This document shows positions 1 to 6,445 of a stretch of 14,886 nt of DNA, one piece after another. Origin of the DNA: JBJXFY01 sp046155815 (GTDB lineage: Bacteria > Verrucomicrobiota > Verrucomicrobiia > Limisphaerales > CAIMTB01); assembly GCA_046155815.1 (NCBI GenBank), contig JBJXFY010000333.1, positions 1 through 14,886 on the forward strand, in the 5' to 3' direction. Every line of letters begins with the position of its first letter. The first letter of the stretch is position 1. Both the position numbers and the translations under genes were made by a program. The notes below the pieces were generated by a model that was not told the DNA's origin, made no database searches, and was given only the letters and a program-made list of their open reading frames with translations.

Positions 1-2
1 GG

Positions 3-140
3 GAGCGGTCCGACGGCGGAGTGGTGTTCAACGCGGGCAGCATCGGCGCCGGCTGGGCGCTGCACGCGGATCCGAAGTGGGCCGCGCTGCTGAGGAACGT
101 GCTGCATCACTTCGGGGTGGCGAAGCAAGTCGGCGATTGA
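3..140 (+). CDS. C-terminal fragment of an N,N-dimethylformamidase-like protein (5' end outside window)
   Basis: An open frame enters from the left edge and stops at TGA 138-140, giving the last 45 residues of a protein. The visible part contains GGVVFNAGSIGAGWAL followed by LLRNVLHHFGV. This resembles the C-terminal end of the N,N-dimethylformamidase large-subunit family, which typically carries a G-G-x-V-F-x-x-G-S-I segment, a small gap, and an (R/N)NVL-x-(R/H)F helix. That is recall of family sequence, not a search. Members are amidohydrolase-like or glutamine amidotransferase-like enzymes, but the catalytic part is not in the window, so activity cannot be judged. The gene is 35 bp upstream of the ferredoxin gene on the same strand, so co-transcription is possible. 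Another protein with a similar C-terminal helix cannot be excluded. Confidence 0.5.
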   Translation, partial: ERSDGGVVFNAGSIGAGWALHADPKWAALLRNVLHHFGVAKQVGD

Positions 141-175
141 CCGGAACCCGACGCGCATCACGATCCGGCTTGGCC

Positions 176-460
176 ATGCCCCAGCTCACCATCCTCCCCG
201 CCGGCGTCACCGTTGAAGTCGCGGCCGGCGTCCCAATGCTTGAGGCCGGCGAATCCGCCGGAATTGACATGGCCCACGGCTGCCGCGGCTGCTCGTGCGG
301 CACCTGCCCGGTCGAGGTCGTGTCAGGCGGCGAACACCTCGAGCCGATGACGGACGACGAACGCGCCGTGCTCGAGGGCGCGGGCGTGGACCCCGCAAAG
401 CACCGGCTGACCTGTGTGGTGGCGCTGACGGGCGGGGCGGCAACGATCCGGCAGCTTTGA
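176..460 (+). CDS. 2Fe-2S ferredoxin
   Basis: A 94-residue protein with the cysteine spacing of a plant/adrenodoxin-like 2Fe-2S ferredoxin. The cluster ligands are most likely C36, C41 and C44 in the stretch CRGCSCGTC, with C80 as the fourth in HRLTCVV. C39 is an additional cysteine inside the loop. The N-terminal half (MPQLTILPAG, then VEVAAGVPMLEAGESAGIDM) fits the beta-grasp strand and helix before the cluster loop. It would act as a cytoplasmic one-electron carrier; the partner is unknown and no reductase or oxygenase gene is visible. ATG 176 is chosen because the protein then begins directly at the beta-grasp fold; the open frame extends upstream to 77, but that part overlaps the preceding gene and has no domain-like sequence. 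No Shine-Dalgarno sequence precedes ATG 176. A strong nested hairpin follows the stop codon. Confidence 0.88.
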   Translation: MPQLTILPAGVTVEVAAGVPMLEAGESAGIDMAHGCRGCSCGTCPVEVVSGGEHLEPMTDDERAVLEGAGVDPAKHRLTCVVALTGGAATIRQL

Positions 461-468
461 CTGGGGGG

Positions 469-507
469 CGTCAAACCGGCCCCGCCGGGGCCGCGGCGGG
501 TTTGACG
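469..507 (+). terminator. Nested stem-loop after the ferredoxin gene (possible terminator)
   Basis: The arms CGTCAAACC (469-477) and GGTTTGACG (499-507) are perfectly complementary. Inside them GGCCCC (478-483) pairs with GGGGCC (487-492) around a GCC loop, leaving a one-sided bulge at 493-498. It begins 9 bp after the ferredoxin stop. There is no T-tract, so it is either a non-canonical terminator or an RNA-stabilising structure. Confidence 0.45.
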
Positions 508-536
508 ACCGCGCGGCACGCGGCGCAGGCTGGCGA

Positions 537-554
537 GGCCGCCCCACGGCGGCT
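537..554 (+). promoter_or_regulatory. Hairpin directly before the PP2C gene start
   Basis: GCCGCC (538-543) and GGCGGC (548-553) pair around the loop CCAC, extended by a G-T wobble at 537/554. The structure ends two bases before ATG 557 and covers the place where a ribosome binding site should lie; the only purine-rich stretch, GAGG 535-538, is partly inside the stem. It could limit translation of the downstream gene. The structure is seen in the sequence; the regulatory role is inferred. Confidence 0.3.
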
Positions 555-556
555 CC

Positions 557-2086
557 ATGAGCGGCAGGCCACGGTTGCGCGTCCTCATTGTCGAGGACTC
601 CGAGTTCGATGCCCGGGTGCTGGTGAACAACCTGCGCCAAGGCGGCTACGACGTGGCCTTCGTCCGCGTGGACACCGCCGCCGCCATGCAGGGGGCGCTC
701 GAGCGCGAGCCGTGGGACGCCGTCCTGGCGGACTACAACCTGCCCGACTTCAACGCCCCCGCCGCGCTCGCCACCCTCAAGGCCAGCGGGGTGGACATCC
801 CGTTCCTCATCGTCTCCGGCGGCATCGGCGAGGACGTGGCCGTCGCCGCCATGAAGTCCGGCGCGCACGACTACCTGATGAAGGGCAGCCTGGCGCGCCT
901 GGTGCCCGCGGTGGAGCGCGAGATCACGGATGCGGGCGTGCGCCGCGCCCGCCGCGCCGCCGAGGAGGGGCTGCGCGCCAGCGAGCGCCGCTACCGCACG
1001 CTCTGGGAAACCTCGCCCGACGCCGTCGTCTTCTGCACTGCCGACGGCGCCATGCTCCTCGGCAATCCGGCCATGCACTCCGTCTTCGGCCTTCCGCCCG
1101 CGACGCTCGCCGGCCGGCCGTTGGGCAGCCTTGAGCCGCCACGCACCCGCGGCGCGCTCGCCGCCGCCCTGCACGAGCTCGCCCTCCGCGCCGACGCCCT
1201 CCGCCTCCCACGCGAGACGCCCGCCCTCACGGCCGGCGGCCAGGAAGGCCTCATCGAGTTCACCGCCGCCGTGATGGAGGTGGACGGACGGCCGGGCGCC
1301 GTCCTCTTCATCCGTGACATCACGGAGAAGCGCCGCGCCGAGGCCGAGCTGCTTCACAACCAGGAGCAGCTTCACATCGCACGCGACATCCAGCAGCAGC
1401 TCTATCCCCGCGCCGCGCCGCGGCTGGACGGATTCGACCTGGCCGGGGCCTCGTACCCGGCCGAGGCCACCGGAGGCGACTACTACGACTTCCTGCCGAT
1501 GGCCGACGGCTCGCTCGGCCTGGTCATGGCCGACGTGTCCGGCCACGGCCTCGGCCCCGCGCTGCTCATGGCCCAGACGCGCGCCTACCTCCGCATCCTC
1601 ACCCGCAACCGCCAGGATCCGGGGGAAATCCTCACCCGCGCCAACCGCGTGCTCGTGGACGACCTCTCGGACGACCGCTACGTGACCCTCTTCCTCGCGC
1701 GGCTGAACTCGGCCACGCGCGAGCTGGTCTACGCCAGCGGCGGACATCCGCCCGCCCTGCTTTTCGACGCGCACGGGCGCCTTCGCCAGAGCCTCCGCCG
1801 CAACGGCCCCGTGCTTGGCCTCGAGGCCGATGTCGCCTTCCGCTCCGCCACGCCGCTCACCCTCGCGCCCCGCGAGACGCTGGTGCTGCTCACCGACGGC
1901 GTGCTCGACGCCGCGGGCCCGGATGGCGCGCCTTTCGGGCCGGAGGGCGTGGAGCGCGTCGTGGCGGACAGCCGAGGCGCCGACGCCGCCGGCCTCGTGC
2001 ACGCGCTGCATCAGGCCGTGGAGGCCCACAACCGCGGCGGCCCCGAGCGCGACGACGTGACGCTGGTCGTGGTGCGGGCGAAATGA
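557..2086 (+). CDS. Response regulator-PAS-PP2C serine phosphatase (RsbU/SpoIIE type)
   Basis: A 509-residue three-part signalling protein. Residues 6-125 form a receiver domain with acidic pocket E13/D14, phospho-acceptor D59 in ADYNLPDF, S87 and K109 (LMKG). Residues about 141-260 form a PAS domain (ERRYRTLWETSPDAVV, ending FIRDITEKRRAEAEL). A short coiled linker leads to a PPM/SpoIIE-type phosphatase at about 272-509, with metal-binding motifs GGDYYDF (D308), ADVSGHG (D326), LLTDGVLDA (D447) and ERDDVTLVVV (D499/D500), plus GGHPP at 395-399. Proteins of this design are usually phosphorylated by a histidine kinase and dephosphorylate an anti-sigma-factor antagonist (STAS protein), which releases a sigma factor. 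No kinase, STAS or anti-sigma gene is present in the window, so its targets lie elsewhere. The start ATG 557 lies just before the receiver domain. The gene converges on the yggS-like gene, with 19 bp between the stop codons. Confidence 0.93.
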   Translation: MSGRPRLRVLIVEDSEFDARVLVNNLRQGGYDVAFVRVDTAAAMQGALEREPWDAVLADYNLPDFNAPAALATLKASGVDIPFLIVSGGIGEDVAVAAMKSGAHDYLMKGSLARLVPAVEREITDAGVRRARRAAEEGLRASERRYRTLWETSPDAVVFCTADGAMLLGNPAMHSVFGLPPATLAGRPLGSLEPPRTRGALAAALHELALRADALRLPRETPALTAGGQEGLIEFTAAVMEVDGRPGAVLFIRDITEKRRAEAELLHNQEQLHIARDIQQQLYPRAAPRLDGFDLAGASYPAEATGGDYYDFLPMADGSLGLVMADVSGHGLGPALLMAQTRAYLRILTRNRQDPGEILTRANRVLVDDLSDDRYVTLFLARLNSATRELVYASGGHPPALLFDAHGRLRQSLRRNGPVLGLEADVAFRSATPLTLAPRETLVLLTDGVLDAAGPDGAPFGPEGVERVVADSRGADAAGLVHALHQAVEAHNRGGPERDDVTLVVVRAK

Positions 2087-2120
2087 CCGGCCGGGCCGCG
2101 GTGTGTCAGCGCGGCCGGTC
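2085..2120. terminator. Stem-loop between convergent PP2C and yggS-like genes
   Basis: GACCGGCCG (2085-2093) and CGGCCGGTC (2112-2120) are perfectly complementary, with an 18-base loop. An alternative overlapping stem, GCCGCG 2095-2100 with CGCGGC 2110-2115, is also possible. The structure includes part of the PP2C stop codon in one arm and the opposite-strand stop codon in the loop. Its position between convergent genes suggests a shared bidirectional terminator, but there is no T-tract on either side. Confidence 0.45.
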
Positions 2121-2789
2121 GCCAAACAGTGCGGTGCCGACGCGCACGAGCGTGCTGCCCTCCCCGACCGCCACCTCGTAGTCGCCGCTCATGCCCATGC
2201 TCAGCACCGGCAGCGGCGCGCCGAGGCGCCGGTCGCATTCATCCCGCAGTTCACGCAGCCGGCGGAAGACCGGCCGCGCCCGTTCCGGGTCCGGCGACCA
2301 CGGGGCCATGCCCATGAGACCGTGCAGCTCGAGCCGCGGCAGGGCGTTGAGCGCGTCCAGTTCGGCCAGCAGTGCGTCTGGCGCGTAGCCGAACTTGGTG
2401 GCCTCGGCGGCCACATTGACCTCGAGCAGCACGCGCAGGCGGCGGCCCAGCCTGTCGGCCTGCTGCTGCAGCTCCTGCGCGAGCCGCAGGCTGTCCACGC
2501 TGTGGATGAGGTTGAAGAGCTGCGCCGCGTCGCGGGCCTTGTTGGACTGGAGGTGGCCGATCAGGTGCCAGCGGAGGTGCCCGGGGCACGCAGGGATCTT
2601 GGCCCTCGCCTCCTGCACGCGGCTCTCGCCGAAATCCAAGACGCCCAGCGCGGCGAGCGCGGCCACGGCCTCGGGTGGATGGAACTTGCTGACGGCAACG
2701 AGCGTGACCTCCGCCGGGTCGCGGCCGGCCCGCGCGCACGCGTCGGCGAGGCGTTCCCGGACGCGGGCAAGATTTTCGGCGAAGTCCAC
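2106..2789 (-). CDS. yggS: YggS/PLPBP family pyridoxal phosphate homeostasis protein
   Basis: A 227-residue protein of the alanine-racemase-like single-domain family that binds PLP and keeps B6 vitamers and amino/keto acid pools balanced; no enzymatic activity is established for the family. The PLP-binding lysine is K35 in TLVAVSKF. Further family motifs are GESRVQE (54-60; usually GEN-x-VQE, so N is replaced by S), WHLIGHLQSNK (74-84), SMGMSGDYE (197-205) and RVGTALFG (216-223). The GTG at 2787-2789 is chosen because the protein then starts VDFAENLARVRERL, matching the usual N-terminus (M-x-x-x-ENL-x-x-V-R), and gives the normal family length. The open frame continues further upstream but there overlaps the divergent EVE gene. 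No Shine-Dalgarno sequence is visible before it. In many bacteria this gene sits with proC or pilT; here it is alone on its strand. Confidence 0.93.
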   Translation of the reverse strand: MDFAENLARVRERLADACARAGRDPAEVTLVAVSKFHPPEAVAALAALGVLDFGESRVQEARAKIPACPGHLRWHLIGHLQSNKARDAAQLFNLIHSVDSLRLAQELQQQADRLGRRLRVLLEVNVAAEATKFGYAPDALLAELDALNALPRLELHGLMGMAPWSPDPERARPVFRRLRELRDECDRRLGAPLPVLSMGMSGDYEVAVGEGSTLVRVGTALFGDRPR

Positions 2790-2891
2790 GGCGTAAGGAT
2801 AGCGGCGCGCCGCCGCCGGACCAGCGCGCCGCCGGGTTGCCTTGAGGTCATTTTCCGGCCATTCCTCCCTCGCGCGGCGCGCATCCCCCCA

Positions 2892-3311
2892 ATGCCAATC
2901 CAGCACTGGCTCGTGAAACAGGAACCCGAGGCCTACGCGTGGGCCGACTTTGTGGCCGATGGCCGCACGGCGTGGACGGGCATCAGGAACTTCCAGGCGC
3001 GCAACCACCTGCGGGCCATGCGCCGGGGCGACCCCGTGCTGTACTACCACAGCAACGAGGGCCGTGAAATCGTCGGGGTCGCCACGGTGGCGGAAGAGCA
3101 CCGTCCCGACCCGACAGCGGAGGAAGGCGACTGGAGCGCCGTGGACCTGGTGCCGCTGAAGCCCCTCCGGCGGCCGGTCACGCTCGCCCAGATCAAGGAG
3201 GACGCGTCGCTGCGGGACATGGCGCTCGTGCGGCAGTCGCGGCTTTCGGTGATGCCGGTCACCGGGGCGCAGTTCCGGCGGGTGCTGGAACTGGGGGACA
3301 CGCGGCCGTGA
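2892..3311 (+). CDS. EVE domain-containing protein
   Basis: A 139-residue protein that is essentially one EVE domain, the PUA-like fold found in human THYN1 and in many bacterial proteins of similar size. Family signatures are WLVKQEP (6-12), the W-x-GIRN segment at 28-33 (WTGIRNFQARNHL), GDPVLYYHSN (46-55), IVGVATV (60-66) and SRLSVMPV near 116-123. EVE domains recognise modified bases in nucleic acids; the ligand of this stand-alone form is not known. ATG 2892 is chosen because the conserved start of the domain follows at once; the longer open frame upstream lies antisense to the yggS-like gene and has no domain. No Shine-Dalgarno sequence precedes the start. The stop codon overlaps the start of the ApbE gene by four bases, so the two are probably translated together. 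Confidence 0.92.
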   Translation: MPIQHWLVKQEPEAYAWADFVADGRTAWTGIRNFQARNHLRAMRRGDPVLYYHSNEGREIVGVATVAEEHRPDPTAEEGDWSAVDLVPLKPLRRPVTLAQIKEDASLRDMALVRQSRLSVMPVTGAQFRRVLELGDTRP

Positions 3312-4339
3312 GGACGGCTGTCGCGCGGGCGGGATGGGCCGCGCTGCTGGCCTCGGCCCTCGCGGGCAGCGGCTGCGCCTCCCATCGCGGCTCGGCTCCG
3401 CAGCGCTACGAGTTCGCCGAGCCGCAGATGGGCGTGCCGTTCCGCCTCGTGCTGTACGCGCCGGACGGCGCCGAAGCGACGAACGCCGCGCGCGCGGCCT
3501 GGGCGCGAATCGCCGACCTCAACGCGAAGCTCAGCGACTACGACGCGGACAGCGAACTCAGCCGGCTCTCGCGGACCTCCGGTTCGGGCGAGTGGGTGCC
3601 CGTGAGCGACGACCTGTGGCGCGTGCTCGCGGCCGCACAGGAACTCAGTGCGCGCAGCGAGGGCGCCTTCGACGTGACTGTCGGCCCGGTGGTGAACCTG
3701 TGGCGCAAGGCGCGGCGCGAGAAACGCCTGCCCGACGAACGCCTCCTGCCGGGGGCGCGCGCGCGCGTGGGCTGGCAGCTCGTGGAGCTCGACGCCCGCC
3801 GCCACGCGGTGCGGCTCGCGGTGCCGGACATGCGCCTCGACCTCGGCGGCATCGCCAAGGGCTACGCACTGGACGAGGCGCTGAAGGTGCTGCGCGACCA
3901 GGGCATTACGTCCGCGCTGGTCAGCGGCGGCGGGGACATCGCCGTGAGCGGGAATCCACCCGGGCAGCGCGGCTGGCGGATCGAAGTGCCCGGGCCCGGA
4001 GAGGCTCCTTCCGCGCCGGAGTTCGTCCGGCTGCAGCACGCGGCGCTGGCCACGTCGGGCGACCTGTTCCAGTTCGTCGAGATCGGCGGCGTGCGCTACT
4101 CGCACATCGTGGACCCGCGTACGGGCCTCGGGCTGACGGATCACGGGCTGGTGACGGTGATCGCGCGCGACGGCACGTCTGCCGACGGCCTCGCCACGGC
4201 GCTCAGCGTCATGGGGGCTGCACCGGGCCATCTCCTGCTGCAGGACCGGCCGGGCGCCGAGGCGCGAGTGTTCCGGCTCCGGGACGACCGGCTGGAGGCG
4301 TACGCCACGCCCGGTTTCCACCGCTGGCTCGAGCGCTAG
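3308..4339 (+). CDS. apbE: ApbE family FAD:protein FMN transferase (probable lipoprotein)
   Basis: A 343-residue protein that would attach FMN from FAD to a threonine of flavoproteins such as NqrB/NqrC or RnfD/RnfG outside the cytoplasmic membrane. Motifs seen are FDVTVGPVVNLW (121-132), RLDLGGIAKGYALD (176-189), SGGGDIAVSG (206-215), YSHIVDPRTG (264-273) and TSADGLATALSVMG (290-303) with the probable Mg-binding D293. The N-terminus is a signal peptide ending LAGSGC, with C23 as the likely lipidated residue; the -3 residue is Gly, so the lipobox is not canonical. The start is GTG 3308, overlapping the EVE stop as GTGA, with purine-rich GGGGGA nine bases upstream. No Rnf, Nqr or other flavinylated target gene is in the window. 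MurJ follows after 55 bp on the same strand. Confidence 0.93.
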   Translation: MRTAVARAGWAALLASALAGSGCASHRGSAPQRYEFAEPQMGVPFRLVLYAPDGAEATNAARAAWARIADLNAKLSDYDADSELSRLSRTSGSGEWVPVSDDLWRVLAAAQELSARSEGAFDVTVGPVVNLWRKARREKRLPDERLLPGARARVGWQLVELDARRHAVRLAVPDMRLDLGGIAKGYALDEALKVLRDQGITSALVSGGGDIAVSGNPPGQRGWRIEVPGPGEAPSAPEFVRLQHAALATSGDLFQFVEIGGVRYSHIVDPRTGLGLTDHGLVTVIARDGTSADGLATALSVMGAAPGHLLLQDRPGAEARVFRLRDDRLEAYATPGFHRWLER

Positions 4340-4379
4340 CCGCCGCCGTTTTTCCTGCCGGCGAGGGGCGCAGGCGGCT
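4338..4379 (+). other. Long-loop inverted repeat between apbE and murJ
   Basis: AGCCGCC (4338-4344) and GGCGGCT (4373-4379) are perfectly complementary around a 28-base loop that contains a run of five T (4349-4353). The left arm begins inside the apbE stop codon. It could be a weak terminator or processing site between the two genes; the loop is long, so the role is uncertain. Confidence 0.25.
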
Positions 4380-4394
4380 TTACTGCGCGGGCCG

Positions 4395-5945
4395 ATGTCG
4401 CAGATGCTGAAATCCTCCGGGGCGATGGGCCTCGCCACGCTGCTGAGCCGCGTGCTCGGGCTCGTGCGCGAAATGGCCTACGCGCGCTTCATGGGCCGCA
4501 CCTGGGTCGCCGACGCGTTCATCTTCGCGTACACGGTGCCGAACCTGTTCCGACGGCTGCTGGGCGAAGGCGCGCTGACGGCGGCGTTCCTGCCGTCGTT
4601 CAAGGCGCGCGAGAAGGAGGCCGGCGAGGCGGCGATGTGGGAGGCGGCGAATGCCGTGATCTCGGGCCTCGTGGTGGCGGTGAGCGTGCTGGTCGGCGTG
4701 GCGATCCTGGTGATCTCGCTGCTGCTGCTGGGCGACGGCTGGTCCGCGAAGACGCGGCTGATGCTCGAGCTGATGCGGCTGATGTTCCCCTACCTGCTGC
4801 TCGTGTGCCTCGCGGCGGTGGGCATGGGGATGCTGAACGCGCGCGGCCGGTTCTTCGTGCCGGCGCTGGGCGCGACGATGCTGAACGTGGTGATGATCGG
4901 CTCGGTGTTCCTGCTGGCGCCGCGGTTCGGCGAGCGGCTGGAGGACCAGGTCTTCGGGCTGGGCGTGGGCGTGCTGCTGGCGGGGGTGGCGCAGGCGCTC
5001 TTCCAGGTGCCGGCGCTGGCGCGGCAGGGCTGGCGCTTCCGCTGGGTCCCGCCGTGGCGCAATCCGGTGGTGCGCGAGGTGGCGGGCCGGATGCTGCCGG
5101 CGACGGTCGGCGTGGCGGCGTTTCAGATCAACGTCGTGGTCACCCAGAGCTTCGCGTTCTTCGCCGGGGAATCCATCGTGTCCGCGTTCCAGTTCGCGGT
5201 GCGGCTGATGGAGATGCCGCAGGGTGTCTTCGGGGTGTCGCTGGCCACGTTCCTGCTGCCGACGCTGGCGGGGTTCGCGGCGGAGAAGAAATGGGCTGAC
5301 TTCCGCGGCACGCTGCTCGAGGGCGTTCAGCTGCTCCTGTTTGTGAACATGCTGGCGGCGATGTTCCTCCTCGTGCTGGCGCGTCCCATCGTGCGGCTCT
5401 TCTTCGAGGGCGGGCTGTTCCGCGCGGGGGACACGCTGGCGGTGGCGCAGGCGCTCATGGCGCTGGCGCCGGGGCTGGTCGCCTTCTCGTTGACGAACGT
5501 GATCGCCCGCGCCTTCTACGCGACAGGCGACCTGCGCACGCCGATGTGGATCAGCGTCTTCTGCCTCGGCACGAACACGCTGCTGGCCATCCCGCTGATG
5601 TTCACCTACGCCGCGGCGGGGCTGGCGGTGGCGAACACGGTGACCGCAACGCTGAACGTGGTGCTGCTCGGCTACGCGCTGCGGCGGAAGTTCAAGGGCC
5701 TGACGCTGGGCACGTTGCGGCGGCCGGTGCTGCGGATGCTGGCCGCCGCGGCGCCGGCCGCCGGCGTGGCCTTCGCCGCGAGCTACGGCTGGGAACTGCT
5801 TGTGGGCGGGACCGGGCTGTGGCGGCGGGTCGGCGCGGTGTTTGTGCCGATGGGACTGGCGGCGGGAGTCTACTTCGGCATGTCGCTGCTCCTGCGCCTC
5901 GAGCCGGCGCGGAAGGTCCTGGAGCTGGCCTGGAAGCGGGGCTGA
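4395..5945 (+). CDS. murJ: MurJ/MviN lipid II flippase
   Basis: A 516-residue polytopic membrane protein of the MOP superfamily that moves the peptidoglycan precursor lipid II across the cytoplasmic membrane. The N-terminal block TLLSRVLGLVREMAYARF (15-32) and VPNLFRRLLGEGALTAAFLP (48-67) match the family, including R19, R25 and R53, which correspond to essential arginines of E. coli MurJ (R18, R24, R52). RLMEMPQGVFGVSLATFLLP (270-289) contains R270, and ARAFYATGDLRTP (371-383) is the C-terminal signature. The length is close to that of E. coli MurJ (511), consistent with 14 membrane helices. ATG 4395 is chosen because the conserved N-terminus follows immediately. No Shine-Dalgarno sequence is found at normal distance; the nearest purine run (GAGGGG 4363-4368) is about 26 bases upstream. 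Probably co-transcribed with the EVE and ApbE genes. Confidence 0.96.
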   Translation: MSQMLKSSGAMGLATLLSRVLGLVREMAYARFMGRTWVADAFIFAYTVPNLFRRLLGEGALTAAFLPSFKAREKEAGEAAMWEAANAVISGLVVAVSVLVGVAILVISLLLLGDGWSAKTRLMLELMRLMFPYLLLVCLAAVGMGMLNARGRFFVPALGATMLNVVMIGSVFLLAPRFGERLEDQVFGLGVGVLLAGVAQALFQVPALARQGWRFRWVPPWRNPVVREVAGRMLPATVGVAAFQINVVVTQSFAFFAGESIVSAFQFAVRLMEMPQGVFGVSLATFLLPTLAGFAAEKKWADFRGTLLEGVQLLLFVNMLAAMFLLVLARPIVRLFFEGGLFRAGDTLAVAQALMALAPGLVAFSLTNVIARAFYATGDLRTPMWISVFCLGTNTLLAIPLMFTYAAAGLAVANTVTATLNVVLLGYALRRKFKGLTLGTLRRPVLRMLAAAAPAAGVAFAASYGWELLVGGTGLWRRVGAVFVPMGLAAGVYFGMSLLLRLEPARKVLELAWKRG

Positions 5946-6445
5946 TCCGCGATGCCGCCCGTCCGGGCGCGTCCGCGCGCCGCGGCCCGCCCCCCCGCCG
6001 CGCCGGGTGGCCGCATGTTTGGAGCGCGCGCACCCCGCCCAAGGCCGGCTCCGACGGCCGGGTTACCCCCGGACACCCGCGGCTGCGCGTGGGCGTCAGC
6101 CCCGGCACCCGCGTCATCCACTGCCAGCACCCCCATGGCGGCGCCAGCATCCTGGCGCGCGAACCCCTGGGCCGGCGAGCGCCCCGCCCTCCTGCTACAA
6201 TTTCCCGCCCACTGAAACTGCCCGCCTCGGCTCGCACACTCCCGGCCGCTCTTGAAATCCTCACGACATGACGCCCGGAATCGCTTGGCAACGGGGTCGG
6301 CCAGTCCCAGCCTTTCCCCCGGGTCATCCGCCGGCAGGGCCCGTCGGTCCACCGCCGCCATCTTTCTATCCGTCCTCGTCGCCGAACAGGCTGCCCCGTG
6401 GCGATTCCGACGCCCGGACACAATCCCGATCTGAAGGCCAAGACC
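5946..6445. other. 500-bp gap without a recognisable gene
   Basis: Open frames cross this region on both strands, but none gives a recognisable protein; they are Pro/Arg/Ala-rich, as expected for random reading of GC-rich DNA. It contains a small hairpin after murJ (CGCCC 5956-5960 / GGGCG 5965-5969, loop GTCC) that may help end the upstream transcript. Promoter-like hexamers for the downstream reductase are weak: TACAAT at 6196-6201 has no good -35 partner, while TTGAAA 6252-6257 and TTGGCA 6285-6290 lack good -10 partners. The right half looks less GC-rich than the left by eye. An unrecognised regulatory RNA or small gene cannot be excluded. Confidence 0.5.

Noticed and set aside
323..2125. 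600-codon open frame on the - strand across the PP2C gene
   Set aside because: It lies antisense to a gene with clear receiver, PAS and phosphatase motifs, and its translation is a Gly/Ala/Arg-rich mix without domains; long antisense frames are expected at this GC content.
2800..2836. Repeated GCGCGCCGCC units between yggS and the EVE gene
   Set aside because: Two short GC-only repeats in GC-rich DNA; not enough to call a repeat element or operator.
2103..2891. Long N-terminal extension of the EVE gene
   Set aside because: This part is antisense to the yggS-like gene; the EVE domain begins exactly at ATG 2892.
3044..4438. 464-codon - strand frame across the EVE and apbE genes
   Set aside because: Antisense to two confidently identified genes; no motif in the translation.
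6196..6201. TACAAT as a -10 promoter element for the ene-reductase gene
   Set aside because: The sequence at 17 bases upstream (CGGCGA) is not a -35 element and the distance to the start is about 250 bases.
5952..6215. 87-codon + strand frame after murJ
   Set aside because: Composition is Pro/Ala/Arg repeats without a ribosome binding site or recognisable motif.
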